Assembly: GCA_964369685.1 (NCBI GenBank)
Contig: CAYJFB010000011.1
Location: 11,382 to 75,381 of the forward strand
DNA length: 64,000 nt
Source of the DNA: Avidesulfovibrio sp964369685
GTDB taxonomy: Bacteria; Desulfobacterota; Desulfovibrionia; Desulfovibrionales; Desulfovibrionaceae
Direction: 5' to 3'
Shown: piece after piece, positions 36,383-45,311 of the stretch
Layout: every line of letters starts with the position of its first letter
How positions within the stretch are numbered: position 1 is the first letter of the stretch
Made by a program: the position numbers and the translations under genes
The notes under the pieces: generated by a model
Seen by the model: the letters and a program-made list of their open reading frames with translations, nothing else
Database searches by the model: none
What the model was told of the DNA's origin: nothing

Positions 36383-37324
36383 ATGGATCAAATGCCGACC
36401 TTCCCAGTACAGTTGCCGTTATCGACTTCCGTACAACCGTTATGCTTTAAAAATCCTGTCCTGACCGCTTCAGGAACATTTGGGTATGGAGTTGAATTTA
36501 CACCTTATTTAGATTTAACACAACTGGGCGGTATGGTTGTAAAGGGCGTTTCTTTAAAGCCACGTAAAGGCAATCCCTTACCACGTATTGCCGAAACGGC
36601 TTGTGGCATGCTCAATTCTGTTGGACTACAAAATGACGGTGTGGAAGAATTTCTTAAAGTGAAGCTTCCGCGTTTACCTTGGCAAGAAACGCCTATTATT
36701 GTGAATCTTTATGCCACGTCGGCAGAAGAATTTGGTGAGCTTGCGGCACTTTTGGCAAACAGCCAAGAAGTGGCGGCACTTGAAGTAAATATTTCATGTC
36801 CCAATGTGCGCGAAGGCGGTATTCTTTTTGGTCAAGATCCTTCTTTAGCGGCAACAGTCACTGCGGAAGTGAAAAAACATGCCGGACGCAAACCTGTAAT
36901 CGTCAAGTTGTCACCCAACGTTACCGACATATCAGCGATTGCACACGCGGTTGAAGACGCAGGGGCTGATGCCCTAGCTTGTATTAACACAATCTCCGGG
37001 ATGGCTGTAGATATTCACACACGCCGTCCGCGCCTTGCAAATATCATTGGTGGGTTATCGGGGCCTGCCATAAAACCTGTTGCGTTACGTTGCGTTTGGC
37101 AAGTGTGTCAAAAGATCAAGATTCCAGTGATCGGTATCGGCGGTATTTGTTCGGCGCAGGATGTTTTGGAATTTATCCTGGTAGGAGCTCATGCAGTACA
37201 AATAGGAACAGCAAACTTTATCCGTCCTGATGCTGCTGTACATATTGTCCAAGAATTAAATCAATTGTGCCAAAATATGGGCATCAAAAATCTTGATGAT
37301 TTTCGTGGCAGTCTTCAGTCATAA
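36383..37324 (+). CDS. pyrD: Dihydroorotate dehydrogenase B, catalytic subunit
   Basis: 313 residues, class 1B enzyme. FMN-binding and catalytic motifs are present: NPVLTASGTFGYG, KGVSLKPRKGNP, ISCPNVREGG with the catalytic Cys, VKLSPNVTD, and the C-terminal GIGGICSAQD and GAHAVQIGTANF. It makes orotate in pyrimidine synthesis with PyrK. CGGAGG precedes the ATG. Confidence 0.96.
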   Translation: MDQMPTFPVQLPLSTSVQPLCFKNPVLTASGTFGYGVEFTPYLDLTQLGGMVVKGVSLKPRKGNPLPRIAETACGMLNSVGLQNDGVEEFLKVKLPRLPWQETPIIVNLYATSAEEFGELAALLANSQEVAALEVNISCPNVREGGILFGQDPSLAATVTAEVKKHAGRKPVIVKLSPNVTDISAIAHAVEDAGADALACINTISGMAVDIHTRRPRLANIIGGLSGPAIKPVALRCVWQVCQKIKIPVIGIGGICSAQDVLEFILVGAHAVQIGTANFIRPDAAVHIVQELNQLCQNMGIKNLDDFRGSLQS

Positions 37325-37341
37325 CTTATAATAATCTTTTG

Positions 37342-37437
37342 CTTTTTTATTTTTTTTTGGGGGGGGAGTTAAACTCCACCAAATCCCCTTGATTCTGCGT
37401 CCGATTTCATTGCTATGCACTGAAATCGGACGCAATC
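37342..37437 (+). ncRNA. pyrD 3' structure: T tract, G-rich hairpin, long hairpin with conserved loop
   Basis: After the pyrD stop a T-rich tract (37342-37358) leads into a G-run palindrome (GGGGGGAGTTAAACTCC). Then TGCGTCCGATTTCA (37396-37409) pairs perfectly with TGAAATCGGACGCA (37421-37434). The loop with closing bases reads CATTGCTATGCACT, identical to that at 49044-49057. The convergent glutamate synthase gene ends at 37533. It may end or protect the pyrD transcript. Confidence 0.6.
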
Positions 37438-37532
37438 TAAGCAACTTTGAGAAACCTTGCTTACATTTTTTTACCTAAAAAATACAAATAATCCTGAACA
37501 GCCCTCAAAAGGTTCCAGTAAAAAACTCGTCC

Positions 37533-39827
37533 CTAAAGCGTGTTGGAACTCATACTCCAAATACCACAAGGACAAATTCCTGCGCAGATACCACAACCGA
37601 TACAACGATCAGGATCACTACTATATATATAGTTGCCATTTTCTATGGCATGACGTGTTATGGCTTGTTCTGGGCACGATTCCAAACACATTGTACAATC
37701 ACGACATGTGCCACAACTGATACAACGTGAAAAATCTTGATTCGCTTCGGGCATGTTACATGAATGACAACTTTGAAAATATGCTGTACTCAGGCGTTGA
37801 GCAGGAATTCGTTCCAAAAGCGGTTCAGGCGTATACGTCATACCATAAACATGCGCGTCAGCCGCTTTGGCAGCTTGCAAACCTGAACCGATACCATGAG
37901 CCAACAGCCCGGGTTTAATGATGTCACCCGCAGCAAACACGCCGTCCATGATCGCTTGTTCGCTATCCGGCGCAACCCACTCACGAAAACGTTTCACTGT
38001 ATCGGGCAAGTAACTCAAATCTGGCGTTTCACCGATAGTGATGATCACTGTATCGGCAGGTATCACACTTCCGTCTGCCGTCACCAAACCTTCTGCTGTG
38101 ATTTCTTTTGTTTGTACGGGCCAGCGCAATTCACCGCCAAGCTTTTCAATATGCTCTATTTCATGAGCAAAAGCCGCAGGCTTTTGCACGTCAATACAAA
38201 CAACATGCTCTGCACCGCACACATACGCGCCTGCCGCAGCATCCATGCCCGCATTTCCGCAGCCGATAACCACAACACGTTTGCCAATCTGCGGGCGTTC
38301 ACCCCGGTTCACGGCCTTCAAAAAGTCTACACCACCGACAAGACGCTCATGTCCGGCACACGGAAACAAGCGCGCCACATGTCCGCCTGTCGCCACGATT
38401 ACGGCATCATGTTTTTTACGAATTTCTTTAAATTTTTTCGTATCAACAGGAGATGATGTCTTAAACAACACTCCCATACGTTCAATGCGTTCCAGTTCTT
38501 GTGTCAACATCTTGTGATCCAAACGTTCACGCGGAATCACTTGCTCAAGTTTACCGCCCATGGCTTTGTCGGCTTCATATACCGTGACATCATGACCTTT
38601 ACGCGCCAAATACCACGCCGCCGTCAAACCTGCCACACCACCGCCGACAACACCGACGCTCTTACCCGTACGATCTTCAGGTTTCTCAACCTCAACCGCA
38701 ACAGAACTCCGCCCAAGCGCACCAATCATTACAGGCTGATCAATCACTGCACGCGTACATGAATCCATACATGGATTGGGACACACCGCACCACATACAG
38801 AACCGGGAAACGGCGTATAGTCAAGAACAAGCTTATATGCTTCCTCAACCCGTCCCTCACGCAACAAATTAAAACGACGCTGTGAAGGAATATGTGCAGG
38901 GCAATTGAATTCACACGGTGCGGCATAACGGGTATTGTCCCATGCCGGAACCCGTAAACGATCCATGCCCTTACCCACAAGACCAATCACAGAAAAATCG
39001 TCCGTCAAAACATCTTGAAAAATGCCGTCCGTAACCCATTCCGTAAGTCGATAGTCATACACAGACATTTTCTTCTGTTCAACAACCATATCATACGGCA
39101 ACGCTGTAATTTTATGCCATTCGCTCCATACCGAAAGCGTCTTGCGTACTTCTTCTCGCCCAACAGCTCTTAAAAAACGCTCCATGCCTTCATCAAGAAA
39201 CGCAATATCATTCACATCCAGTTCAGAAACCAACACAGTTTGTGGTATATTGGACACCGCACCGCGAAAATATACCACACCGCCAACCATACCGATACAC
39301 GGACGTTCACCAAGCACAGACGACAGATTTTCACAATCAAGCCCACAAACAACGCCTCTACCGCCACCCATAAATTCAAACGAAAAACTGCCCGTACTCT
39401 GTAATACCCACAATTCAGGCGGTTCATATAACGGATCGTGCTTCATCAACGATCCCGAACGCGTACCCGCTCGTCCTGCAATATAAATATTGCCCGCCGC
39501 CGCACAGTGCCCTGCCGTATCTCCCGCATCACCAAGAATCGTGATCATGCCGCCGGCATTCAACCAACCCACATCAGCAGGCGCCGATCCCTCGACAACG
39601 ACAGACGTGTTCTCAAGACACATCGAACCGACACGTTGACCCGGATTATATACTTTAAACCGTAAAGGCTTATTGTTCGGACTCCATAAAGGGCCACCAA
39701 TATCATGCTGACCCGAGGCATACACTTCAAAATCTGTCTCACCGGAACGCACCGCCCCCTCAATGCTTAAAAGCAACTCTTGAGTGGACATGCGTGTTCT
39801 TTCTGTATCTGTCTTAATGGAAAACAT
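37533..39827 (-). CDS. Glutamate synthase component: GXGXG domain fused to GltD-like flavoprotein and ferredoxin
   Basis: 764 residues. Residues 15-240 are the GXGXG beta-helix normally at the C-terminus of GltB (NAGGMITILGDAGDTAGHCA, IAGRAGTRSG, FEFMGGGRGVV). Residues 285-690 are GltD-like (CEFNCPAHIPSQ, CGAVCPNPCMDSC, VVGGGVAGLTAAWYLARKG, VIGCGNAGMDAAAGA). The last 70 hold Cys-rich 4Fe-4S motifs (CISCGTCRDCTMCLESCP, CIGCGICAGICPCG). AAGGAAAT precedes the ATG. It is the third gene of a split glutamate synthase operon and probably brings electrons from NAD(P)H or ferredoxin. Confidence 0.92.
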   Translation of the reverse strand: MFSIKTDTERTRMSTQELLLSIEGAVRSGETDFEVYASGQHDIGGPLWSPNNKPLRFKVYNPGQRVGSMCLENTSVVVEGSAPADVGWLNAGGMITILGDAGDTAGHCAAAGNIYIAGRAGTRSGSLMKHDPLYEPPELWVLQSTGSFSFEFMGGGRGVVCGLDCENLSSVLGERPCIGMVGGVVYFRGAVSNIPQTVLVSELDVNDIAFLDEGMERFLRAVGREEVRKTLSVWSEWHKITALPYDMVVEQKKMSVYDYRLTEWVTDGIFQDVLTDDFSVIGLVGKGMDRLRVPAWDNTRYAAPCEFNCPAHIPSQRRFNLLREGRVEEAYKLVLDYTPFPGSVCGAVCPNPCMDSCTRAVIDQPVMIGALGRSSVAVEVEKPEDRTGKSVGVVGGGVAGLTAAWYLARKGHDVTVYEADKAMGGKLEQVIPRERLDHKMLTQELERIERMGVLFKTSSPVDTKKFKEIRKKHDAVIVATGGHVARLFPCAGHERLVGGVDFLKAVNRGERPQIGKRVVVIGCGNAGMDAAAGAYVCGAEHVVCIDVQKPAAFAHEIEHIEKLGGELRWPVQTKEITAEGLVTADGSVIPADTVIITIGETPDLSYLPDTVKRFREWVAPDSEQAIMDGVFAAGDIIKPGLLAHGIGSGLQAAKAADAHVYGMTYTPEPLLERIPAQRLSTAYFQSCHSCNMPEANQDFSRCISCGTCRDCTMCLESCPEQAITRHAIENGNYIYSSDPDRCIGCGICAGICPCGIWSMSSNTL

Positions 39828-39972
39828 AGGATTTCCTTATACTCATCATTTTCAAATGTTTTTGAATACGCCTTGTTGCTTCTCCCTGTGTCAGAGTTCA
39901 CAGGTTCTTTTGCTCATATCTTTTCTGTATTTCACGCCCTCAAAGCTTGTTTAACACTCAAGCAAGATGACA

Positions 39973-40078
39973 CTGCGGTACATTTGAGATGACGCACGAC
40001 GCACAGAGCGAAGCGATGTCGTCGTGCGTCATCTCAAATGTACCGCAGCGACAGGGGGTTTGGGGGGATTATCCCCCC
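39973..40078 (-). ncRNA. Glutamate synthase gene 3' structure: T tract, G hairpin, 29-bp perfect hairpin
   Basis: On the minus strand a T-rich tract (40095-40080) follows the stop at 40096, then GGGGGGATAATCCCCCC (40078-40062), then a perfect 29-bp stem (40048-40020 with 40001-39973). The 18-base loop holds CATCGCTTCGCTCT. The loop matches the CATTGCTATGCACT loops at 10 of 14 positions while the stem sequence differs. It lies between two genes of one operon, so it may be an internal processing or stability element. Confidence 0.65.
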
Positions 40079-40095
40079 AAAAGAAAAAATAAAAA

Positions 40096-41727
40096 CTAAC
40101 AAGCGTATTGGATGTTGAGCTGATCTGCCACGGCTTTGTTGGTCGTAACCAGCGCGTCTGAGCGCCCCACGGGTAGCGAGCTGTTGCCGATGGGTGCCAT
40201 AAGGAGTCGCAGTTCTTCGTCTAATGCAAGCATATAATCAACAATGGCTTGCGCGCCTTTATCAATGTCGAGACGTTGCATCAAACGATGATCTTGCGTA
40301 CAGATGCCTGTCGGACATTTTCCTGACGTACACGCGTTGCAACGTCCATATTCATTTCCGATACAGCCAAGCAGCTGAATAAGCAGCTTTCCTATAAAGA
40401 CACCATTTGCACCGAGACAAATCATCTTGAACGCATCCGCCGCGGCATTGCCTGTCATACCAACACCGCCGCCGGCCCAAAGCGGAATAACACCTTGTGC
40501 ACCCTGTGCCACTGCCGCTTGATAACAATCGCGAAGCTTAGAGACAACAGGATGTCCTGTATGGTCGAGTGATACCTCATTGGCAGCACCCGTACCGCCC
40601 TGGATACCATCAATGAAAAAACCACCACAGATTTTATAAGGATCACGCAACAAGTTGTTATAAACAGAAACAGACGTCGCCGAAGCCGCACACTTGATCG
40701 CCACAGGTACACGAAAACCAAACGCCGCATTGAGCGACAAATGCATTTTTTGCACCGACTCTTCAATAGAATACAACCCTTGGTGGTTTGGCGGCGAGTG
40801 AAGAGAAGATTTTGGAACCCCGCGGATCGCTTGAATATGCGGTGCAACTTTGGAAGCAGGAAGGAGTCCACCGTCACCCGGCTTGGCACCTTGGCCAATT
40901 TTAATCAACACACCCGCAGGATCAGCCTTCATGCGTGGCATGGCACGTAAAATACGGTTCCAACCAAAGTGTCCTGAAGCAATTTGCAGAATCATATATT
41001 TAAGTTTTTCCGATTCCAACAATTTTACAGGCACTCCGCCCTCTCCTGAGCTCATCCGTACAGGCATGCCGCAATGTTCATTTAAATACGCTGTAGCAAG
41101 TGCAATGGCTTCCCACGCTCTTGTTGAAAGCGCACCAATAGACATATCACTAAAAATAAGCGGATAAATCCAACGTACAGGTGGTGCCTTTTCGGCAAGA
41201 CTCAATTTGTTGCCGTCAACACGAAAAGGCAATTCTTTCGGATAAAGAACCCGTCCAAAGGGTGCTCTGATATCAAAAGTGTGTCGCTCAGAATCCAAAG
41301 CGGGGTCGGTCATTTGACTGATTCGTCCGACAACAATACTGTCTAACGTGCGCTGACTGTTCAAATTAGTACGTCCGCCGCGTTTCATGGGGTGTCCGTG
41401 CCGTCCAATCATGTTGACACGCTCGTCAAGGTTGCGCACAGGCCGAATGGCTTTATTTGGACACACTTTTTCACACATGCCACAACCAACACAAGAACGC
41501 TCAAGCGACAAACTTTGTTTAATGATCGGATACGTGCGGTCTTCGTGTTGCGGTTGCGGCGTTTTGTCAACAGAAACAACGCGGTGCTGAGAAGAAACAG
41601 CCACCTCAATGGCGTTAAACGTACACGCCGCCACACAAGAACCACACATGGTACAGCGCTCAGGTACGGTTTCAAGCTTCCAACGCAAATCATTTACGCT
41701 CAGATCCTGTGTTTTTACTGATTCCAT
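40096..41727 (-). CDS. Glutamate synthase, FMN-binding domain protein with N-terminal 4Fe-4S motifs
   Basis: 543 residues. Two 4Fe-4S motifs lie near the N-terminus (CTMCGSCVAAC, CVGCGMCEKVCP). The FMN barrel of glutamate synthase follows: GALSTRAWEAIA, SSGEGG, KIGQGAKPGDGGLLPASKV, SPPNHQGLYSIEE, FFIDGIQGGTGAAN and the Fe-S ligands CNACTSGKCPTGICTQD. It makes glutamate from 2-oxoglutarate and ammonia from the amidotransferase. It overlaps the upstream gene by 13 bases. Confidence 0.95.
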   Translation of the reverse strand: MESVKTQDLSVNDLRWKLETVPERCTMCGSCVAACTFNAIEVAVSSQHRVVSVDKTPQPQHEDRTYPIIKQSLSLERSCVGCGMCEKVCPNKAIRPVRNLDERVNMIGRHGHPMKRGGRTNLNSQRTLDSIVVGRISQMTDPALDSERHTFDIRAPFGRVLYPKELPFRVDGNKLSLAEKAPPVRWIYPLIFSDMSIGALSTRAWEAIALATAYLNEHCGMPVRMSSGEGGVPVKLLESEKLKYMILQIASGHFGWNRILRAMPRMKADPAGVLIKIGQGAKPGDGGLLPASKVAPHIQAIRGVPKSSLHSPPNHQGLYSIEESVQKMHLSLNAAFGFRVPVAIKCAASATSVSVYNNLLRDPYKICGGFFIDGIQGGTGAANEVSLDHTGHPVVSKLRDCYQAAVAQGAQGVIPLWAGGGVGMTGNAAADAFKMICLGANGVFIGKLLIQLLGCIGNEYGRCNACTSGKCPTGICTQDHRLMQRLDIDKGAQAIVDYMLALDEELRLLMAPIGNSSLPVGRSDALVTTNKAVADQLNIQYAC

Positions 41728-42818
41728 CTTTGCACCGCCATGTTGTTGTCAATAACGACAAGTTCACGTTCATGCGGATAAATGTCTTGTGAGATATCTC
41801 TGTCAGGCATAATAGCATTGATTCCGCATACTTCAGAAGCAATCGCCACCATAGTATCGGTTCGTCCGATGACCACGGGGCGCAGTTTTTTTGAATCACA
41901 GCAGGTGAGCATTTCACCTGTCGGTAACGTTGCTATAATCGTGTTGGGTCCGTTGATTTCAAGGTGTCCCAAAGATTCACGAATCAGACTCAACACGTCA
42001 CGATCATCACGTTTGTCCGCTTCGGCAAAAGGCAATGGCGTAAGAACGTGTTTCAGATACTGCATAGGCCAACCCAATTCACGCAAAACATAATGCAACG
42101 TATACATAAAATTCTGCGAATCGGATTCAAAACCGATATATCCACGATGTAAACCATCTTGAAACATTTTGTTTTTATGAAAAAATGTGTTTTCGCCGTT
42201 GGCACATAAGGTATACCCTTGAATAAAAAACGGGTGTGCGGCATAACGTACAATAGCATAATTGGTGTTTTGCCTACATTGAGTAACAATACTCTTTGCA
42301 AGCAAATGCTTGTCGTTCCACAAGTCAAAATATGTTGCGATGTCTCTGGGGTCACCGATTTCTTTCAACGTTAACACATCAGGCCAAAAGGAATAGACAA
42401 AACCTTGATTGTCCTTTTCCAACAAGTCACGCAACGCCAAACGTGTGTCCAACAAAAGATCTTCACGATCTCGTTGACTGCGATACTTATATTCTTCGGG
42501 ATAATCATAGTTACGAAAGACATAATACGGCATGGCTAAAATATCCAAGCCTTCTTCCTTATTCACTTTTGGAATCCATTGCGCCACTTCTACAAAGCGT
42601 TGTTCGGCCATATAATCGCGAACAACTCGTGCTCCTTTTTCAGTACAAGCAAATGAAAGCAACGGTTTGTCTTTATGTTGTTCAAAAACGCCGTACAAAT
42701 CCTGCATCACCATGGCAAAGCCGGAATTGTCATATCCTTCCTGCTGTGGCAGCATGAGTTCAAGAGCTTTGATCGAAGCAACAGGAATCGTGCTTTTGAT
42801 GGCTCCAATTCTGCACAT
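41715..42818 (-). CDS. Glutamate synthase, class II glutamine amidotransferase subunit
   Basis: 367 residues. It starts MCRIGAIKS with Cys2 as the expected N-terminal nucleophile, followed by PQQEGYDNSGFAMVMQD and, later, GYIGFESDSQNF and GPNTIIATLPTGE. It releases ammonia from glutamine for the FMN subunit encoded downstream. The start is fixed by the Cys2 requirement; GGAGAG precedes it. First gene of the operon; regulator-like repeats lie upstream at 42879-43052. Confidence 0.92.
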   Translation of the reverse strand: MCRIGAIKSTIPVASIKALELMLPQQEGYDNSGFAMVMQDLYGVFEQHKDKPLLSFACTEKGARVVRDYMAEQRFVEVAQWIPKVNKEEGLDILAMPYYVFRNYDYPEEYKYRSQRDREDLLLDTRLALRDLLEKDNQGFVYSFWPDVLTLKEIGDPRDIATYFDLWNDKHLLAKSIVTQCRQNTNYAIVRYAAHPFFIQGYTLCANGENTFFHKNKMFQDGLHRGYIGFESDSQNFMYTLHYVLRELGWPMQYLKHVLTPLPFAEADKRDDRDVLSLIRESLGHLEINGPNTIIATLPTGEMLTCCDSKKLRPVVIGRTDTMVAIASEVCGINAIMPDRDISQDIYPHERELVVIDNNMAVQRWNQ

Positions 42819-42878
42819 AATATTCTCTCCAAAAGAAACGCCTTAAAAAGGATTTCCTGCTTTTATTTACAAAATTGT

Positions 42879-43052
42879 TATTTTACATTTTTGTTAAATA
42901 TAAAAAAGGTGTGCACAGACATGTGCACACAAAATAAAAATAACACCAGCACAGCCTTCTAGCAAGAGGTATTTTAAAAAAAATCATATTTAACATTTTT
43001 GTTAAAAAAATAGAAAAAATGTTTTTTTACTTATTTAACATTTTTGTTGTAA
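42879..43052 (-). promoter_or_regulatory. Three copies of a palindromic operator-like motif upstream of the glutamate synthase operon
   Basis: The motif TTTAACATTTTTGTTAAA recurs at 42879-42900 (TTTTACATTTTTGTTAAA), 42987-43008 (exact) and 43032-43052 (right arm ends TTGTTGTAA). Arms TTAACA/TGTTAA flank a T spacer. They lie 60 to 235 bases before the first glt gene and before the divergent GGDEF gene, so either could be controlled. The cognate regulator is unknown. Confidence 0.7.
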
Positions 43053-43083
43053 CAACAATCAGGGCTGAATCAAACCTCTATAA

Positions 43084-43117
43084 GAATAAAGTAACACAAA
43101 ATGTGAATAAAGTAACA
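43084..43117. promoter_or_regulatory. 13-base direct repeat
   Basis: GAATAAAGTAACA occurs at 43084-43096 and again at 43105-43117, a phase of 21 bases or two helix turns. It lies just outside the three palindromes in the divergent region. It looks like a tandem protein-binding site. Confidence 0.5.
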
Positions 43118-43212
43118 ATGTAAAGAATAGACCTTACGTCAAAAATATAAAACACTTTTTTTAATACAAAAACCCATCAAAAAAACAAAATAAGAAGTAC
43201 AGGTATAAAACC

Positions 43213-43241
43213 TTGACCTACTGCTTATATTGAATTATATT
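43213..43241 (+). promoter_or_regulatory. Sigma70-type promoter of the GGDEF gene
   Basis: TTGACC (43213-43218), a 17-base spacer and TATATT (43236-43241), about 110 bases before the GTG start. It is the best promoter-like match in the region. Confidence 0.5.
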
Positions 43242-43353
43242 TATATTAAGATGAGATATTTATCTTCAGTATATGCATGTATCTATGCTTGTATATGCAC
43301 TTTTGTACTATATCAATATTATTTATAGCAAAAAGAAAAGGAAGTTATGTACC

Positions 43354-45297
43354 GTGAAAAAATATATCATTATTCGACTTATTACTGTTGTTGTGCTGAC
43401 TTCTTTTTTACTTATTTCAATCGGTGCGTTGCTTCAAATAAATTCTGCAACCGATAGATATCGCCAAACAGCTTTACTACAACTTTCTCAAATAAAAGAA
43501 ATTTTAATACAAAACGATCACTATATAGACGATTTAAAAAAAGACATCGAAGAAGATTATCTTATTCGTGCAAAAGCAACAGCATATCTTATTCAAAATA
43601 ACGAAGAATATAGACAAAACATCGCTGAACTCAAAAAAATAGCCACATTACTGCAAGTTGATGAAATTCATATTTTCAATGAAGAAGGCAGTATCTATTC
43701 AGGTACTGTACCAAAATATATTGGCTTAACAATGAACTCAGGTGAACAAATAGGATTCTTTCTGCCGATGCTAAAAAATAAAACATTGGAGCTCATTCAA
43801 CCTATACGCCCCAATACAGCAGAAAGTAAAGCCATGCAGTATTTGGCTGTTTGGACGAAAGATAAAAAAAATATCGTACAAATAGGTATGGAACCAATAC
43901 GATTGTCAAAAGCCTTAGAAGAAACAAACCTAAAAACACTCTTTAATCGCATTGTCCCTTCTCCGGGGACAACCATCTTTGCTGTCGATGTCACCACAGG
44001 AAAAATTATCAGCGCTACAGATAAAACCCTGATTAATACACCGCTTATAGATCTTGGAATAACCAACTATCTATACGCAGCCTCTTCAAATGATACAATA
44101 AAAACAACCATACACGAAAAAACAGGGCAAACAATATTCCTGACACATAAAAATATCCTCATAGGCCTCACCGAAACCAATACAAGCATCTATAATTATG
44201 CTATTGAAAATATTATTCTTGTTATCTTGAGCGGTGTTGTCACGGGAGCATTGATCATCATTTTAATCTATATCCTTTTGGATCGAATGATATTGCGCAA
44301 ACTTGAAGAACTGCAAGTCGGCATGACCCAGATAACAAACGGTGACTTAGAATATAAACTTTCTGTTTCCGGTTTGCCCGAATTTGAAAAACTCAATAAT
44401 AATATCAACCTGATGGTACAAAGCGTTCTTGAATCATCAAGAAAATTTTCTACTATTTTCCAATATGTGAATATCCCGCTGGCCATGTACGAATGTCGAG
44501 CAGGCGTTGTGACCATAACAAGTAAAATGACAGACATCCTTGAAAATCCTAATACCATAAACAATCAAAAAGTTGTTAACCCAACTGAATTTTTAGAACA
44601 AATTCAACAAATCATCAACACCCCACACCCAAAAGAAAGAGATGTGTTTATTTTCCTTTGCCCCGATAAAACAAAATACCTCAAAATAAAAATGTATACC
44701 GAAGAAACAAGCACCTGGGGCATTCTGCTTGATGTGACAGATGAAATCCATGAAAAACAAAATATCAAATTTGAACGCGATATGGATTTTCTAACCAATA
44801 TTTATAACCGTCGAGCTTTTTTGGAAGAACTCAACCATTTGGCAAAAAAACCTGAAAAAGTCAAAAAAGCCGCCATTGTTATGATGGACTTGGACAATTT
44901 AAAATTTGTCAATGACTCTTGGGGACACGCTTATGGTGATAATTTTATCTGCAGAGCCGCACAAGTCCTGAAAGACTTTAACCACCCCGATAAACTTGCG
45001 GCACGCTTAAGTGGCGATGAATTTGTTATCATGCTTTACGGTGCCGATTCAAATGAACAACTTGAACAAGATATCCTCAGACTGAAAAAAGAATTCAGAA
45101 ATGCCTACATAAGTAACCCCAACGACGACCCATATCCCATAAGCATTTCAGGAGGTTATGCATTTTACCCTGAACAGTCTGCTGTATTTAGAGATGTACT
45201 GCACCTTGCAGACTTGGCCATGTATGTTGTCAAAAAAGGACACAAAGGCGAATTTAAAAAATATCAGGAAGAATCCAATACCGAAAACAACGCATAA
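43354..45297 (+). CDS. Membrane sensor diguanylate cyclase (Cache-like, HAMP, PAS-like, GGDEF)
   Basis: 647 residues from a GTG at 43354 with AAAGGAAG before it; the longer frame has no site. Membrane segments at about 8-30 and 286-310 bracket a periplasmic Cache-type sensor (FNEEGSIYSGT, FFLPMLKNK). A HAMP linker, a PAS-like segment and a GGDEF domain follow. The active site reads ARLSGDEFV near residue 552; the SGDEF variant is usually active. The asparaginase gene starts 15 bases after the stop. Confidence 0.9.
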   Translation: MKKYIIIRLITVVVLTSFLLISIGALLQINSATDRYRQTALLQLSQIKEILIQNDHYIDDLKKDIEEDYLIRAKATAYLIQNNEEYRQNIAELKKIATLLQVDEIHIFNEEGSIYSGTVPKYIGLTMNSGEQIGFFLPMLKNKTLELIQPIRPNTAESKAMQYLAVWTKDKKNIVQIGMEPIRLSKALEETNLKTLFNRIVPSPGTTIFAVDVTTGKIISATDKTLINTPLIDLGITNYLYAASSNDTIKTTIHEKTGQTIFLTHKNILIGLTETNTSIYNYAIENIILVILSGVVTGALIIILIYILLDRMILRKLEELQVGMTQITNGDLEYKLSVSGLPEFEKLNNNINLMVQSVLESSRKFSTIFQYVNIPLAMYECRAGVVTITSKMTDILENPNTINNQKVVNPTEFLEQIQQIINTPHPKERDVFIFLCPDKTKYLKIKMYTEETSTWGILLDVTDEIHEKQNIKFERDMDFLTNIYNRRAFLEELNHLAKKPEKVKKAAIVMMDLDNLKFVNDSWGHAYGDNFICRAAQVLKDFNHPDKLAARLSGDEFVIMLYGADSNEQLEQDILRLKKEFRNAYISNPNDDPYPISISGGYAFYPEQSAVFRDVLHLADLAMYVVKKGHKGEFKKYQEESNTENNA

Positions 45298-45311
45298 GGA
45301 AAGGAGCGGAT

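Noticed and set aside
37342..37437. Simple intrinsic terminator of pyrD
   Set aside because: The T tract precedes the G hairpin rather than following it, and the second hairpin has no T run after it; a plain terminator does not explain the shared loop.
42879..43117. CRISPR array
   Set aside because: The repeats are short palindromes at uneven spacing with no regular spacers, and no cas genes are near; they fit operators.
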